From CAVQLX01 sp963811605 (lineage in GTDB: Bacteria; Desulfobacterota; Binatia; DP-6), in assembly GCA_963811605.1 (NCBI GenBank), contig CAWESA010000013.1, positions 62,001 through 126,000 on the forward strand: a stretch of DNA of 64,000 bases, written 5' to 3'. The translations under genes and the position numbers were made by a program. Each line of letters begins with the position of its first letter. The first letter of the stretch is position 1. Positions 10,661 through 19,800 of this stretch are shown in pieces. The notes below the pieces were generated by a model, which did no database searches, was not told the origin of the DNA, and saw only the letters and a list, made by a program, of their open reading frames with translations.

Positions 10661-11261
10661 GCATCCGGCCCTCGACGGCGCTCCACGCAACGTTGGCGAA
10701 GAACGCGTCGATGTACTTCGGCCGGTCGGCAGGCGGGTAGTCGAGCAGGTAGGCGTGCTCCCAGACGTCCATCACCAGGAGGGGCTGGTAGCCGCTGACG
10801 TTGCCGACCTCGTGCAGCGTGATCCAATGGTTCGACACCCGCTGGGTGGCGGGGTCCTGGTAGCAGATCGCCCAGCCGACTCCGCGCATCTTGCCGACGC
10901 CGACGAAGTCCGTCCTCCAGGTCTTGAAGTCCCCGAAGCTCGCCTCGCAGGCGTGACGGAACCTGCCGTCCCTCGCAGGCTCCGGATCGGCTCCTGCCTT
11001 CAGGTTCTCGAAGTAGTGCTCGTGCAGGACCATGCCGTTGTACTCGAACCCGAGACGGCGGGTGAGCTCCGAGTACGCCGGCGTCTCCTCCTGGTCGATG
11101 GTGCCGTCCTGCAGGATGGCGGCGATCTTCTCGTTGAGCACGTTGGTCTGCTTCACGTACCCATCGTAGAGCTTGAAGTGCATCTCGAGCGTCTTGTCCG
11201 AGATGCCCTCGAGGCCGCTCAGGTTGAAGGTCTTCGCCTTGTAGGGCTCACGCGACGTCAT
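10647..11261 (-). CDS. Superoxide dismutase, Fe/Mn family
   Basis: 204 residues from ATG 11261. Metal ligands fit H28 (EMHFKLYDGY), H80 (GMVLHEHYFENL), D165 and H169 (MDVWEHAYLLDYP). The DVWEHAY box is diagnostic for the iron/manganese family. N- and C-terminal domains are complete, with no signal peptide, so it acts in the cytoplasm, dismutating superoxide. The HEHYFENL variant in place of the common NHxFYW occurs in a clade found in deltaproteobacteria and relatives. Metal choice cannot be read from the sequence. Convergent with the upstream sugar-phosphate operon. Confidence 0.93.
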   Translation of the reverse strand: MTSREPYKAKTFNLSGLEGISDKTLEMHFKLYDGYVKQTNVLNEKIAAILQDGTIDQEETPAYSELTRRLGFEYNGMVLHEHYFENLKAGADPEPARDGRFRHACEASFGDFKTWRTDFVGVGKMRGVGWAICYQDPATQRVSNHWITLHEVGNVSGYQPLLVMDVWEHAYLLDYPPADRPKYIDAFFANVAWSAVEGRMLSGR

Positions 11262-11319
11262 GGCCGTAGTGTCCGCGGCTCGACGCGTCGCGCAAGCCCA
11301 TATCGGCGGCGGACCGGCT

Positions 11320-12273
11320 TTAGCCGCCCTGGTCGATCCGGTGGGACAGCGTGAGGACGGTATCGATGTACGCGTCGGAGCGGTTGTAGCGCCAGATCAC
11401 GGCCCGCTGCTCCTGGTCCGACAGTCCCGCCCGCCAACCGAAGCGCGCCAGGTAGTTGGCGCACGAGGCCGCCGCGTCGGCGGGGTCGTAGAGGCTGATG
11501 TGCCCGTCGCCGTTGCCGTCGGCGGCGTGCTGCAGGTAGCTGCTGGGCAAGAACTGCGGGTAGCCGAAGGCGCCGGCCCCGGAGCCGGTGAGCCCGACGG
11601 GATCGATGTTCTCGCGCCGCGCGATCTCGAACACGGCCTTCACCTCCGGATAGAAGGTATCGTCGAGGTAGCTCGCGCGCGCGCGCAGCCGGCGCTCGAT
11701 GTCCGGATCCGTGTCGCCGCCCCACCTGCGCATGTTCCTCGCAAGGTTCGCCGGCTCGCCCGCCATCGCGAGCCGTGCCACCCGGTACAGCACCACGCTC
11801 CTGCCGGTGTTGCGGCCGCAGCGCGTCTCGACGGTCATGATGGCGGCGCACACGCTGGCCGGCACCCCGTACCGCCTCTCCGCCCGTTCGAGGTACGGCG
11901 ACCAGTCGATGCGACACTGGCGCGCCTGCTGGGTACCCAGCGGGCCGAGGAAGTCACGATACATGTGACCGCCCTCCTTGGGCGAGAACGGAGAGAACGA
12001 CAGCCCGTCGAACGGCGGGATGCGCGAGTCCGCGAAGGCGCGCTCCACCCGATCGCGCGGGACACCGTCGGCCACGAGCCTCGCCTTGAGCCAGCTCCAG
12101 CCCCGATCACCCGGCTCGAGCACCGGCGCCGCCGCGCGCGGGACAGCGGGCCGCCGCGCACGCGGCGGCCGCTTGGCACATGCGAAGATGGCGGCCGCGA
12201 CGAGCGCCATGGCGGTTGCCGAGCGCACGCCAGCCTTGACCCGAGCACGTGGACTCGGGTTTGACGCCCCCAT
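11320..12273 (-). CDS. MltB-type lytic murein transglycosylase lipoprotein
   Basis: 317 residues from ATG 12273, chosen because it has an AGGGGAG ribosome-binding site and starts shortly before a lipoprotein signal (ATAMALVAAAIFACAK, lipobox IFAC). The domain WSPYLERAERRYGVPASVCAAIMTVETRCGRNTG contains the catalytic Glu of family GH103-like SLT_2 transglycosylases. GAFGYPQFLPSSYLQHAADGNGDG and the later Asn/Asp-rich segment continue that fold. These enzymes cleave the MurNAc-GlcNAc bond to anhydro-muropeptides at the outer-membrane inner face. Its start codon overlaps base-for-base (CATG) with an opposed possible start at 12272. Confidence 0.88.
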   Translation of the reverse strand: MGASNPSPRARVKAGVRSATAMALVAAAIFACAKRPPRARRPAVPRAAAPVLEPGDRGWSWLKARLVADGVPRDRVERAFADSRIPPFDGLSFSPFSPKEGGHMYRDFLGPLGTQQARQCRIDWSPYLERAERRYGVPASVCAAIMTVETRCGRNTGRSVVLYRVARLAMAGEPANLARNMRRWGGDTDPDIERRLRARASYLDDTFYPEVKAVFEIARRENIDPVGLTGSGAGAFGYPQFLPSSYLQHAADGNGDGHISLYDPADAAASCANYLARFGWRAGLSDQEQRAVIWRYNRSDAYIDTVLTLSHRIDQGG

Positions 12274-12601
12274 GCGGACTCCCCTCACCGCCGCCCTCCT
12301 CGTCGTCTCCACGCTGTCGATGCTCCCGCCACCACCCGCTGCCCGTGCGGCGCGCGGCGACCTGCCGACTGTAGCGAGTCGAGCGCGACGCTGCGAGCGG
12401 ATCGCCCGGCGGCTCGACGTGCGCGAGCGCCGCACCCTGAGCCGGGGAACCTGCCACGCCCGGCCGGTGCAATCCGGTCAACGCGGCGCCGGGATGTCGG
12501 TCGCTCGCGCTCGAGCGGCCCTTCTAGCGCTGCGGATCGTGGAGCCCGACCGACCAGTCGCCGCGGGCCGCGTCGACGCTCAGCGCGCCCGACGTTCGTA
12601 G
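12272..12601 (+). CDS. Possible small secreted protein (doubtful)
   Basis: An open frame of 109 residues from ATG 12272, fully divergent from the transglycosylase and sharing its CATG. Only the first 30 residues look protein-like: TPLTAALLVVSTLSMLPPPP followed by ARAARG, plausible as a signal peptide with cleavage after AxA. The rest is Arg-rich and overlaps the end of the opposed glycine-zipper gene, so either the frame is spurious or the true product is shorter. The GC-rich strand readily generates such frames by chance. Confidence 0.25.
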   Translation: MRTPLTAALLVVSTLSMLPPPPAARAARGDLPTVASRARRCERIARRLDVRERRTLSRGTCHARPVQSGQRGAGMSVARARAALLALRIVEPDRPVAAGRVDAQRARRS

Positions 12602-13045
12602 CGTTTCGCGCGCAGCGTCCGACTCCTCCTCGGTCTCGACCGTCGCCACCACCAGCGGGTGACCGCGCCGGACCGCCTCCTGGTAAACGAGCATCTCGTC
12701 GTGCGGGACGCCGAAGGACAGCTTTTCCTCGAGCGCGTCGCCCCCGACCGCACCGCCACCGGCACCGAGCAAGGCGCCGCCCGCGATGCCCGCCAGCGCG
12801 GCGGCCCCCACGGGAGGCGCAACCAGGCTCGCGAGCGCGGCTCCGAGCGCGCCGCCGACGACGCCGCCGACCGCGGCGCCCATGCCTGGCTGTTCGGCGT
12901 CGTCGACGGGCAGCGTATCGATCTCCCCCGTGCTGGCGTTGGGCGAGACGACTCGCACCCGCGCCGCAGGAAGGACGCGCAACAGATTTTGCCCGGCGCG
13001 ACGCGCATCAGGAATGCCGCTGAATATACCAACGACGGCTTGCAT
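12524..13045 (-). CDS. Glycine-zipper protein of the general-stress 17M-like type
   Basis: 173 residues from ATG 13045. The N-terminal QAVVGIFSGIPDARRAGQNLL forms a small ferredoxin-like unit. The middle is a Gly/Ala zipper (GAAVGGVVGGALGAALASL and a second GGALLGAGGGAVGG stretch) that could insert in or associate with membrane. The C-terminal half (VPHDEMLVYQEAVRRGHPLVVATVETEEE) repeats the first fold. This layout matches stress-induced proteins related to general stress protein 17M. A sigma-54-like element on the same strand (13058-13073) lies so close that the transcript would be almost leaderless. It sits opposite csbD in a divergent stress-gene pair. Confidence 0.7.
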   Translation of the reverse strand: MQAVVGIFSGIPDARRAGQNLLRVLPAARVRVVSPNASTGEIDTLPVDDAEQPGMGAAVGGVVGGALGAALASLVAPPVGAAALAGIAGGALLGAGGGAVGGDALEEKLSFGVPHDEMLVYQEAVRRGHPLVVATVETEEESDAARETLRTSGALSVDAARGDWSVGLHDPQR

Positions 13046-13194
13046 GCCGTCGACCGGAGCGAGAACCGTGCCGGTGGCGCGTGCTCGCCAACCCGTGTGC
13101 CGCGGGCGCGCCCCCCGGCCCCGATCTCTACAACTTACAACCAGAATGCCCGCCCCTGGTCGCCGCCGGTGCCGCCCACGGGGCGCCGGCGCTC

Positions 13195-13210
13195 CGGCAC
13201 CGGTCGTGCA
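13195..13210 (+). promoter_or_regulatory. Sigma-54 type promoter of csbD-like gene
   Basis: CGGCACCGGTCGTGCA matches the -24/-12 consensus TGGCACGrNNNTTGCW at the essential GG and GC with exact 10-base spacing between them. Mismatches are at positions 1, 7 and 12. It lies 40 bases before the CsbD start. A TCTACAA heptamer at 13127-13133, about 60 bases upstream, is shared with other sites in the island and could be an activator site. Confidence 0.5.
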
Positions 13211-13250
13211 TAACGCCTCCCAGTCCAGTGGACGAAGGAGGAACTTCGCA

Positions 13251-13457
13251 ATGAACAAGGACACGCTCAAGGGACAGTGGACACAGCTCAAAGGTCAGGT
13301 TCGCAAGCAGTGGGGCAAGCTCACCGACGACGACCTCGACCAGATTCACGGCGATGCCGAGATCCTCGCAGGCAAGATCCAGGAGCGCTACGGGCGCGCG
13401 AAGGACGAGGCGCAGCGCGAGGTCGACAGGTTCTTCGAGGATTCGCATCAGGCCTGA
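13251..13457 (+). CDS. CsbD family stress protein
   Basis: 68 residues, ATG 13251 behind AAGGAGGAAC. The whole protein is the CsbD/YjbJ domain: KGQWTQLKGQVRKQWGKLTDDDL followed by a Gly/Lys hinge and a second helix AGKIQERYGRAKDEAQREV. Members are small hydrophilic helical proteins strongly induced by general stress or stationary phase. Their molecular function is not known. Preceded by a sigma-54-like promoter and followed by a palindrome, so probably a single-gene transcript. Confidence 0.93.
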   Translation: MNKDTLKGQWTQLKGQVRKQWGKLTDDDLDQIHGDAEILAGKIQERYGRAKDEAQREVDRFFEDSHQA

Positions 13458-13616
13458 GCATCGCCCGGTCGTGGCCCCACGGCAGCGCACCGGCGAGAGC
13501 AAAGATCACGCGCCTGCGCGCACGCGCGTGTGAGGGACATCTTCGAGCGCAAGCACGACGACGTCATCGGCAAATCCGGCGGGGCCCACGCGGCCTGACA
13601 CCCCGACGCCCACCCG

Positions 13617-13644
13617 CCCCGGGACGTCCGCGGACGTTCCGGGG
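13617..13644. terminator. Near-perfect 28-bp palindrome downstream of csbD
   Basis: Arms CCCCGGGACGTCCG and CGGACGTTCCGGGG pair over 28 bases with a single mismatched pair and no loop. It sits 160 bases after the CsbD stop and 100 before the hybrid kinase. It could fold into a transcript-ending hairpin (no U-run follows) or serve as a dyad protein-binding site. Confidence 0.4.
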
Positions 13645-13746
13645 CTCTCCCCGCCGCCGGCCCCGGTGGCGGGAGACGATTGCAGGTTGACACGCTGCTA
13701 TTACCGGGGCTAGCTGCCCGCGGACCATGCGCTGTACAGGAACGCG

Positions 13747-16017
13747 GTGACCCCGGACCGGCGCCGACGCATCGAACCGAGCGTCGCGGCCGCCTTGCTC
13801 GCTGCCGGCGCACTCATCGTGGCGGTCGGGCTGGCTGCGCTGCGTGAGCAGCAGCGCACCCTGCAAGCCGAGAACTGGACGCGGCACACGTTCCAGGTGC
13901 TGCAGGCGGTCTCCGGCCTCCTCCAGCACGTGACCGACGCGGAGACCGGCCAACGCGGCTACCTGCTCACGGGAGAAGCCGCTTACCTCGAGCCCTACCA
14001 GCAGGCGCTCACGGCGATCCCGCGATCCCTCCACCATCTCCGCCGGCTCACCGCCGACAATCCGGCCCAGCAGCTTCGCCTCGACCGCGTCGAGCAGCTC
14101 ATCGCGGCGAGGCTGGAGGAGCTGCGTCTCACCATGTCGCAACGCGAGACGGGGGACGAGGTCGCGCTCCAGGACACGCTCCGGGCCGGGCTCGGCAAGG
14201 GCTACATGAACCGGATCCGCTCGAAGCTGGCGCTCGCGTTCAAGTCGGAGCGCCGGCTGCTGCGGGAGCGCAGGCTGCTGCGCGGGCACCACGCTCGCAA
14301 CGCCACCTGGCTGATCCTGGGCGCCAGCTCCACGGCGCTGCTCCTGATGTCGATTGCCGCGGCGATCCTGGCCGGGCTGCTGCGCCGCGCCCGGACGGCG
14401 GAAGCCCGTCATCGCGAGAGCGAGGAGCGGCTGCGCGTCACCCTGCGGAGCATCGGCGACGCGGTGATCGCGACCGATACCGACGCCGGCATCGTGTTCA
14501 TGAACCCCGTCGCCGAGCAGCTGACGGGCTGGAGCGAGTCCCTCGCACGCGGGCGGCCACTCGCGGAGGTATTCCGCATCGTCAGCGCGGAGACGCGCGA
14601 GACGGTCGAGAGCCCGGCGACGCGCGTGATCCGCGACGGCGCCATCGTCGGGCTCGCCAACCACACGCTGCTGATCGCGCGCGACGGGCGCGAGATCCAG
14701 ATCGACGACAGCGGCGCGCCCATCCAGGACGGCGACGGCGAGCTGATGGGAGTGGTGCTCGTCTTCCGGGACGTGTCCGAACGCGAGGTCGCCGAGACGG
14801 AGCACCGCCGAGCCCTGTGGGCGGAGGCGGCGCGCGTCGAGACCGAGCGGGTAGCACAGTCGCTCGCCGCCGCGAGGGCCGACGCGGACCGCGCCAACAG
14901 GGCGAAGGACGCGTTCCTCGCCATCCTGTCACACGAGCTGCGCTCGCCGCTCTCGGCCATGCTCGCCTGGGTCGGGATCCTGCAACGTCGCAGCGACGAC
15001 CCGGCCACGCGAGCCCGCGCGGTCTCGGTCCTCGAACGCAGCGTGCGCACACAGACCCAGCTCATCAACGACCTGCTCGACGTGTCCCGCATCGTGTCGG
15101 GCAAGCTGCAGCTCGAGCGGGCGCCCCTCGACCTGGTCGGGGAGCTGTCGGAGTGCCTCGAGACGTTGCAGCACGCGGCGGACGCGAAAGGCGTGGCGCT
15201 CGTTCGTGTGCTGCCAGCCGGGCCGCTCATCGTCATGGGGGACGAAGCGCGGCTCGATCAGGTGGTGCGCAATCTGGTCGAGAACGCCATCAAGTTCACG
15301 CCTGTGGGCGGACTGGTGACGGTGCGACTGGCCCTGGCGGGAAACGACGCGGAGATCACGGTCTCGGACACGGGAGAAGGGTTCCCTGCCGAGCTGTGCA
15401 GCGTCATCTTCGACCGCTTCCACCAGTCGACCACACCCCACACCCGCCGGCATGGGGGACTCGGGTTGGGTCTAGCCATCGTGCGCCACCTGATCGAGGA
15501 GCACGGGGGCACCGTCACGGCCGAGAGCCCCGGCCCGGGCAGGGGGGCGACGTTCACGGTACGCCTGCCGCTGGCCGACGTCGTGCTGCCGCCGGCGCGG
15601 CTCCCGCTCGGTCCGGCGAGCGAAGCGTCGGTCAATCTGCGCGGGGTGTCCGTCCTGCTCGTGGAGGACGACGCCGACTGGCGGGACGCGGTCGCGCTCG
15701 CGCTGACCCAGGCCGGGGCCCAGGTGCTGAGCGCTGGCAGCGTGCCGGAAGCGCTCGGTATCCTCGACGTCCAGAAACCCCAGGTGCTGGTGAGCGACAT
15801 CGGCATGCCCGGGGCAGACGGCTACGAGCTGATCCGCGAGGTCCGTGCGCGATCCGATGACCATCTCCGATCGGTCGCCATGACGGGCTTCGTTGACGCG
15901 GAGAGTCGCGAGCGTTGCCTGCGACTGGGCTTCGACGAGTTCCTCGCCAAGCCGTTCGAGCCCGACCGGCTCGTGAACACGGTGAGCGCGCTCGTCGCGC
16001 CCCGGCAGCCCGCCTGA
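13747..16017 (+). CDS. Hybrid histidine kinase: CHASE3-PAS-HisKA-HATPase-REC
   Basis: 756 residues from GTG 13747. TM1 about residues 12-32, then an extracytoplasmic CHASE3 region (VTDAETGQRGYLLTGEAAYLEP at about 62-83), TM2 about 187-211, PAS about 222-345 (SIGDAVIATDTDAGIVFMN), a HisKA box AILSHELRSPL with H396, N-box VVRNLVENAIKFTP, G-boxes DTGEGF and GLGLGLAIV, and a C-terminal receiver with SDIGMPGADGY (D684). The kinase would sense an envelope signal, autophosphorylate and pass phosphate through its own receiver. Closely related in its kinase core to the second hybrid kinase at 22.4-24.8 kb, suggesting duplication. A cognate output protein is not obvious; the lone receiver downstream is a candidate partner. 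Confidence 0.93.
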   Translation: MTPDRRRRIEPSVAAALLAAGALIVAVGLAALREQQRTLQAENWTRHTFQVLQAVSGLLQHVTDAETGQRGYLLTGEAAYLEPYQQALTAIPRSLHHLRRLTADNPAQQLRLDRVEQLIAARLEELRLTMSQRETGDEVALQDTLRAGLGKGYMNRIRSKLALAFKSERRLLRERRLLRGHHARNATWLILGASSTALLLMSIAAAILAGLLRRARTAEARHRESEERLRVTLRSIGDAVIATDTDAGIVFMNPVAEQLTGWSESLARGRPLAEVFRIVSAETRETVESPATRVIRDGAIVGLANHTLLIARDGREIQIDDSGAPIQDGDGELMGVVLVFRDVSEREVAETEHRRALWAEAARVETERVAQSLAAARADADRANRAKDAFLAILSHELRSPLSAMLAWVGILQRRSDDPATRARAVSVLERSVRTQTQLINDLLDVSRIVSGKLQLERAPLDLVGELSECLETLQHAADAKGVALVRVLPAGPLIVMGDEARLDQVVRNLVENAIKFTPVGGLVTVRLALAGNDAEITVSDTGEGFPAELCSVIFDRFHQSTTPHTRRHGGLGLGLAIVRHLIEEHGGTVTAESPGPGRGATFTVRLPLADVVLPPARLPLGPASEASVNLRGVSVLLVEDDADWRDAVALALTQAGAQVLSAGSVPEALGILDVQKPQVLVSDIGMPGADGYELIREVRARSDDHLRSVAMTGFVDAESRERCLRLGFDEFLAKPFEPDRLVNTVSALVAPRQPA

Positions 16018-16117
16018 AGCCGCCCGAGCCGCGCAGGCTCTACAACCGGCCGGGACGGTTTCTCCAATCGGCTGGCCGGTCGTCAGGGAAACCCCTTGTG
16101 GAGCACGCAGTTGGAGC

Positions 16118-16133
16118 TGGCATGTCGGTTGCT
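16118..16133 (+). promoter_or_regulatory. Sigma-54 promoter of DUF1328 gene
   Basis: TGGCATGTCGGTTGCT matches TGGCACGrNNNTTGCW at 11 of 13 defined positions, with correct GG-to-GC spacing. The DUF1328 start is 26 bases downstream with its ribosome-binding site between. A TCTACAA heptamer is at 16039-16045, about 75 bases upstream, in the position expected for an enhancer-binding protein. Confidence 0.65.
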
Positions 16134-16158
16134 CTCCAACCGCCCAGGAGGAACGTCC

Positions 16159-16341
16159 ATGCTGAACTGGGCCGTGACATTCTTCGTGATTGCGCTCATC
16201 GCCGCCCTCCTAGGCTTCGGCGGCGTGGCAGGCATGTCGGCCGACATCGGCTGGTTGCTGGCCGTCCTGGGGATCGTGGTCCTCGCGATTGGCCTGCTCG
16301 GCCGTGCCCTGGGTGGTGGAGGTCGGAGCGCTGTTCCTTGA
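16159..16341 (+). CDS. DUF1328 (YtjA-type) small membrane protein
   Basis: 60 residues, ATG 16159 after CAGGAGGAACG. Two hydrophobic helices, NWAVTFFVIALIAALLGFGG and IGWLLAVLGIVVLAIGLLGR, with the Gly-rich turn GVAGMSADI between them, match the DUF1328 family. These are tiny inner-membrane proteins often found near stress-response genes; the function is unknown. It has its own sigma-54-like promoter and a strong hairpin right after the stop, so it is probably transcribed alone. Confidence 0.9.
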   Translation: MLNWAVTFFVIALIAALLGFGGVAGMSADIGWLLAVLGIVVLAIGLLGRALGGGGRSAVP

Positions 16342-16351
16342 CGATGCACGT

Positions 16352-16393
16352 ACGGTCCGGGCGACAGCGCCGCGTTCGCGTCGCCCGGACCGT
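16352..16393 (+). terminator. Strong stem-loop after DUF1328 gene
   Basis: Perfect 14-bp inverted repeat, ACGGTCCGGGCGAC and its complement GTCGCCCGGACCGT, around a 14-base loop, beginning 11 bases after the stop codon. The position is that of an intrinsic terminator, but no T-run follows, so termination would rest on stem strength or another factor. Confidence 0.55.
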
Positions 16394-16430
16394 CGCGGAG
16401 CAGTCGACCGCCGGTGGCGGGGAGGGTAGG

Positions 16431-16832
16431 ATGGTCGAGCTGGATCGATCGATGGCGTATCGAGTGGTCATCGTGGAGGATCACCCGGAGAGCGCCGAAG
16501 GTCTCGCCGAGCTGGTGACGATGTGGGGATGCGAGCCCCACCTCGCGCAGGACGCCGATCGCGCCCTGCACCTGGTCGAGGCGGTCGATCCCCACATGGT
16601 GATCTCCGACATCCGGCTTCCCGGGATGGACGGGTACGAGCTCGCCCGTCGGATCCGCAATGGGAGCCGGGGTGCCGGCATCGTGCTGGTTGCCCTCTCT
16701 GGATGGTCGGGCGACGATGACGGGTTTGCAGGCTCCGGATTCGATCACCGGCTCGAGAAGCCGGTCGATCTCGACGCGCTCGAACGTCTTCTCGCCACCG
16801 AGAGCAAGAGAATTCCGGCATGCGGATCATGA
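16431..16832 (+). CDS. Stand-alone response regulator receiver domain
   Basis: 133 residues, ATG 16431 behind GGAGGGTAGG. The receiver fold is complete: acidic pair in VVIVEDHPESAEGL, phospho-acceptor Asp in MVISDIRLPGMDGYELA, the Thr/Ser switch replaced by LVALSGWSG, and the conserved lysine in HRLEKPVDLDALERLL. There is no output domain, as in CheY- or Spo0F-type proteins, so it probably works as a phosphorelay intermediate or by protein contact. It lies between the two hybrid kinases' loci and upstream of the sigma-54 regulator. Confidence 0.88.
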   Translation: MVELDRSMAYRVVIVEDHPESAEGLAELVTMWGCEPHLAQDADRALHLVEAVDPHMVISDIRLPGMDGYELARRIRNGSRGAGIVLVALSGWSGDDDGFAGSGFDHRLEKPVDLDALERLLATESKRIPACGS

Positions 16833-17052
16833 ACGGCCGGCAAGCCTGGCTGCGCCGTGGCATCACGGGGATCGGCCTGGCCGCCCCGCTCGCCCTGGCC
16901 CCCGCGCTGCCGGTCACGGTGCCCGTCCCAGCCCCGGCCGCGGAAATCGAGCGCATGGAGCCGACGGTCGACGTCAGCGAGGTGGAATCGGACCCCGGGA
17001 CGGCCGTGCCTGCGCAGCGGCCGGCCGGCCGCACGCTCGGGCGGGAGACGTC

Positions 17053-17056
<4 letters not shown>
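16829..17056 (+). CDS. Small predicted secreted protein, unknown
   Basis: 75 residues from ATG 16829, which overlaps the receiver gene's stop as ATGA; ATG 16820 would add three residues. WLRRGITGIGLAAPLALAPALPVTVPVPAPAA is a plausible signal peptide ending in an Ala-rich cleavage region, and the mature part is a short acidic, Pro-rich tail (MEPTVDVSEVESDPG). No family recognised. Translational coupling to the receiver gene argues it is expressed. Its stop shares CTAG with the stop of the convergent sigma-54 regulator. Confidence 0.5.
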
Positions 17057-18407
<1,351 letters not shown>

Positions 18408-18418
<11 letters not shown>

Positions 18419-18983
18419 CTCGGTTTCCCGCGGCGGGCAGCGGCACATCGACATGTATGCCGTCCGCACCCAGCACGCGAACGCTCCCCAGGGTCGGGCC
18501 GGGCTCGACACGGACGGTGGATCCGGCCGCCGCCGCCGCGAGGGTGCCGAGCAACGCGTCCAGCAGGCGCTGCCGGCAGGGCTCGAGCCCGGACCCGGCG
18601 TCGCTTCCGGGTGCGAGCGGTGTCGCCTCGAGCCGGACGTGGCGCGCGACGGCCAGCGGGCGTGCCGCCTCGACCACCCCCGCGACGAGCGTGGCGGCGT
18701 CGGGCGAAGCGTCAGGCAGCGCGGCGAGGGCAAGGAACGCGTCCGTGACGCGCTCGAGACGCCCGCAGGCGTCCCGCAAGACGGTGAGATGGCGCGCCCG
18801 GCGCTCGCGTACCGTCGCGTCCTCCGTGTCGAGCGCCGTGGACAGCAGCTCCAGGTGGATGAGCATGGCGCTCAGGGCGCCACGCACCTCGTGCGCCGTC
18901 GGGCGGGCGAGCTGCGCCAGGCTGCGCATGCGGGCAGTGGAGACGTCGTCGTCTTGCACCATTGAGCGTGACGGTTGCCCCAT
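18408..18983 (-). CDS. Histidine kinase-like protein with DHp helix but no ATPase boxes
   Basis: 191 residues from ATG 18983 (a second ATG at 18962). TAHEVRGALSAMLIHLELL with H31 is a dimerisation/phospho-acceptor helix, and TVLRDACGRLERVTDAFLAL is its partner helix. The region where HATPase_c should be is shrunken (RLLDALLGTLAAAAAGSTVRV then HVDVPLP), with no N-box Asn, no DxGxG and no GxGLGL. It therefore cannot bind ATP in the usual way. It resembles phosphotransfer proteins derived from kinases (ChpT- or Spo0B-like) more than a working kinase. Overlap with the sigma-54 regulator gene marks the two as a pair, perhaps relaying phosphate from a hybrid kinase nearby. Confidence 0.75.
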
Positions 18984-19112
18984 CGGGCAGCTGGTTTTTG
19001 CACCGCGTTCCGTTTCGCGTCAATCGACGATCGCCCCTCCTCCCTTTCTACAAACAGCGCTCGCCCAGCCCGGCCGATCCTGGAAATCCCCGACGTTTCG
19101 GCACGTTTCTCG

Positions 19113-19128
19113 TGGCACGCGGGCTGCA
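19113..19128 (+). promoter_or_regulatory. Sigma-54 promoter of the 19.2-20.1 kb small-gene cluster
   Basis: TGGCACGCGGGCTGCA matches TGGCACGrNNNTTGCW except at positions 8 and 12; the -24 half TGGCACG is exact. The predicted start point is about 12 bases on, followed by GAGGAG and ATG 19159. A TCTACAA heptamer at 19047-19053 lies 60 bases upstream. It faces away from the divergent sigma-54 regulator operon. Confidence 0.7.
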
Positions 19129-19158
19129 TCGGCAACGGCGTCACGAGGAGGTCGGTGC

Positions 19159-19572
19159 ATGAAGCGACTTACATCGGAGATGGAAGAGAAGCTCCCTGGA
19201 CTGTTCGAGCCGAACACGGTCCTGCCGGTCCAGTACTTCACGCGTTTGCAGCGGGGGGCAGCCTGGACCGGGGAGCAGCGGCTGATGGCGGCCATCCTCG
19301 AGGATGCCGTCGCCGTCTGCAGCAAGACCACGCCCCCGAAGTCCTCGAAGGCGCGGCACGTACTGCGCGAGACCATGCGGTGGGTGCGGAGCAACGACCG
19401 GACCTGGATGTTCTCATTCCTGCGCATCTGTGAGATGCTCGATCTGGAGCCAAGCGCCATCCGGCGAGGGATCCGCATCCTGCGGGGTGAGGAATCTCCC
19501 GAGCCGGTCCGGGCTCGGACCGAGGTCGAGATCTACCGGGAGGAGCCACCCAGGCGTGCGGCCGTCGGATGA
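19159..19572 (+). CDS. Conserved-looking soluble protein of unknown function
   Basis: 137 residues, ATG 19159 behind GAGGAG. Largely helical with a patterned core: LMAAILEDAVAVC, HVLRETMRWVRSNDRTWMFSF, LRICEMLDLEPSAIRRGI. The last part (ICEMLDLEPSAIRRGIRIL) looks like a short helix-turn-helix, and the Trp-rich middle is reminiscent of small deltaproteobacterial proteins with no assigned role. No signal peptide. First gene behind a good sigma-54 promoter, followed by two small membrane-associated proteins, so likely part of the same stress response. Confidence 0.65.
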   Translation: MKRLTSEMEEKLPGLFEPNTVLPVQYFTRLQRGAAWTGEQRLMAAILEDAVAVCSKTTPPKSSKARHVLRETMRWVRSNDRTWMFSFLRICEMLDLEPSAIRRGIRILRGEESPEPVRARTEVEIYREEPPRRAAVG

Positions 19573-19597
19573 CCAGGCGCAGTACAAGGAGCCCCCG

Positions 19598-19795
19598 ATG
19601 ACGGAGACGAGGACTGAGGCCCCGCACACGGCGGCCGCAGAGCTGGTCGGCGACGGCGACATCGCGCGCCTTCGCGAAGGCCTGACCGATGCGGACCAGC
19701 GGATACGACAGTTCGTGCAGGCCCAGCCGCTGATGGCCCTTCTCGGTGCGGTCGTCGCGGGGTACGTGGCCGCGCGGATCTTCCGGCGGCTCTGA
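19598..19795 (+). CDS. Small C-terminally membrane-anchored protein, ElaB/YqjD-like
   Basis: 65 residues, ATG 19598 with AAGGAG 12 bases upstream. A soluble acidic N-terminal helix (VGDGDIARLREGLTDADQRIRQFVQAQP) is followed by one membrane helix LMALLGAVVAGYVAARIF and a basic end (RRL). This is the layout of ElaB/YqjD/DUF883 proteins, which tether ribosomes or other partners to the inner membrane in stationary phase. Similarity is by architecture only. Adjacent to a gene of the same design. Confidence 0.6.
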   Translation: MTETRTEAPHTAAAELVGDGDIARLREGLTDADQRIRQFVQAQPLMALLGAVVAGYVAARIFRRL

Positions 19796-19800
19796 GCCCC

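Noticed and set aside
13058..13073. A minus-strand sigma-54-like element before the glycine-zipper gene
   Set aside because: The match (CGGCACGGTTCTCGCT) is good, but the implied start point is only about two bases before the start codon, so I kept it as a remark rather than a feature.
13530..13598. A 22-codon frame (GTG to TGA) between csbD and the hybrid kinase
   Set aside because: Reads as protein-like (VRDIFERKHDDVIG) but has no ribosome-binding site, is too short to judge and has no recognised relative.
13687..13715. TTGACA with a possible -10 before the first hybrid kinase
   Set aside because: TTGACA is exact, but the hexamer 17 bases on (CTAGCT) matches the -10 poorly, so I do not list it as a promoter.
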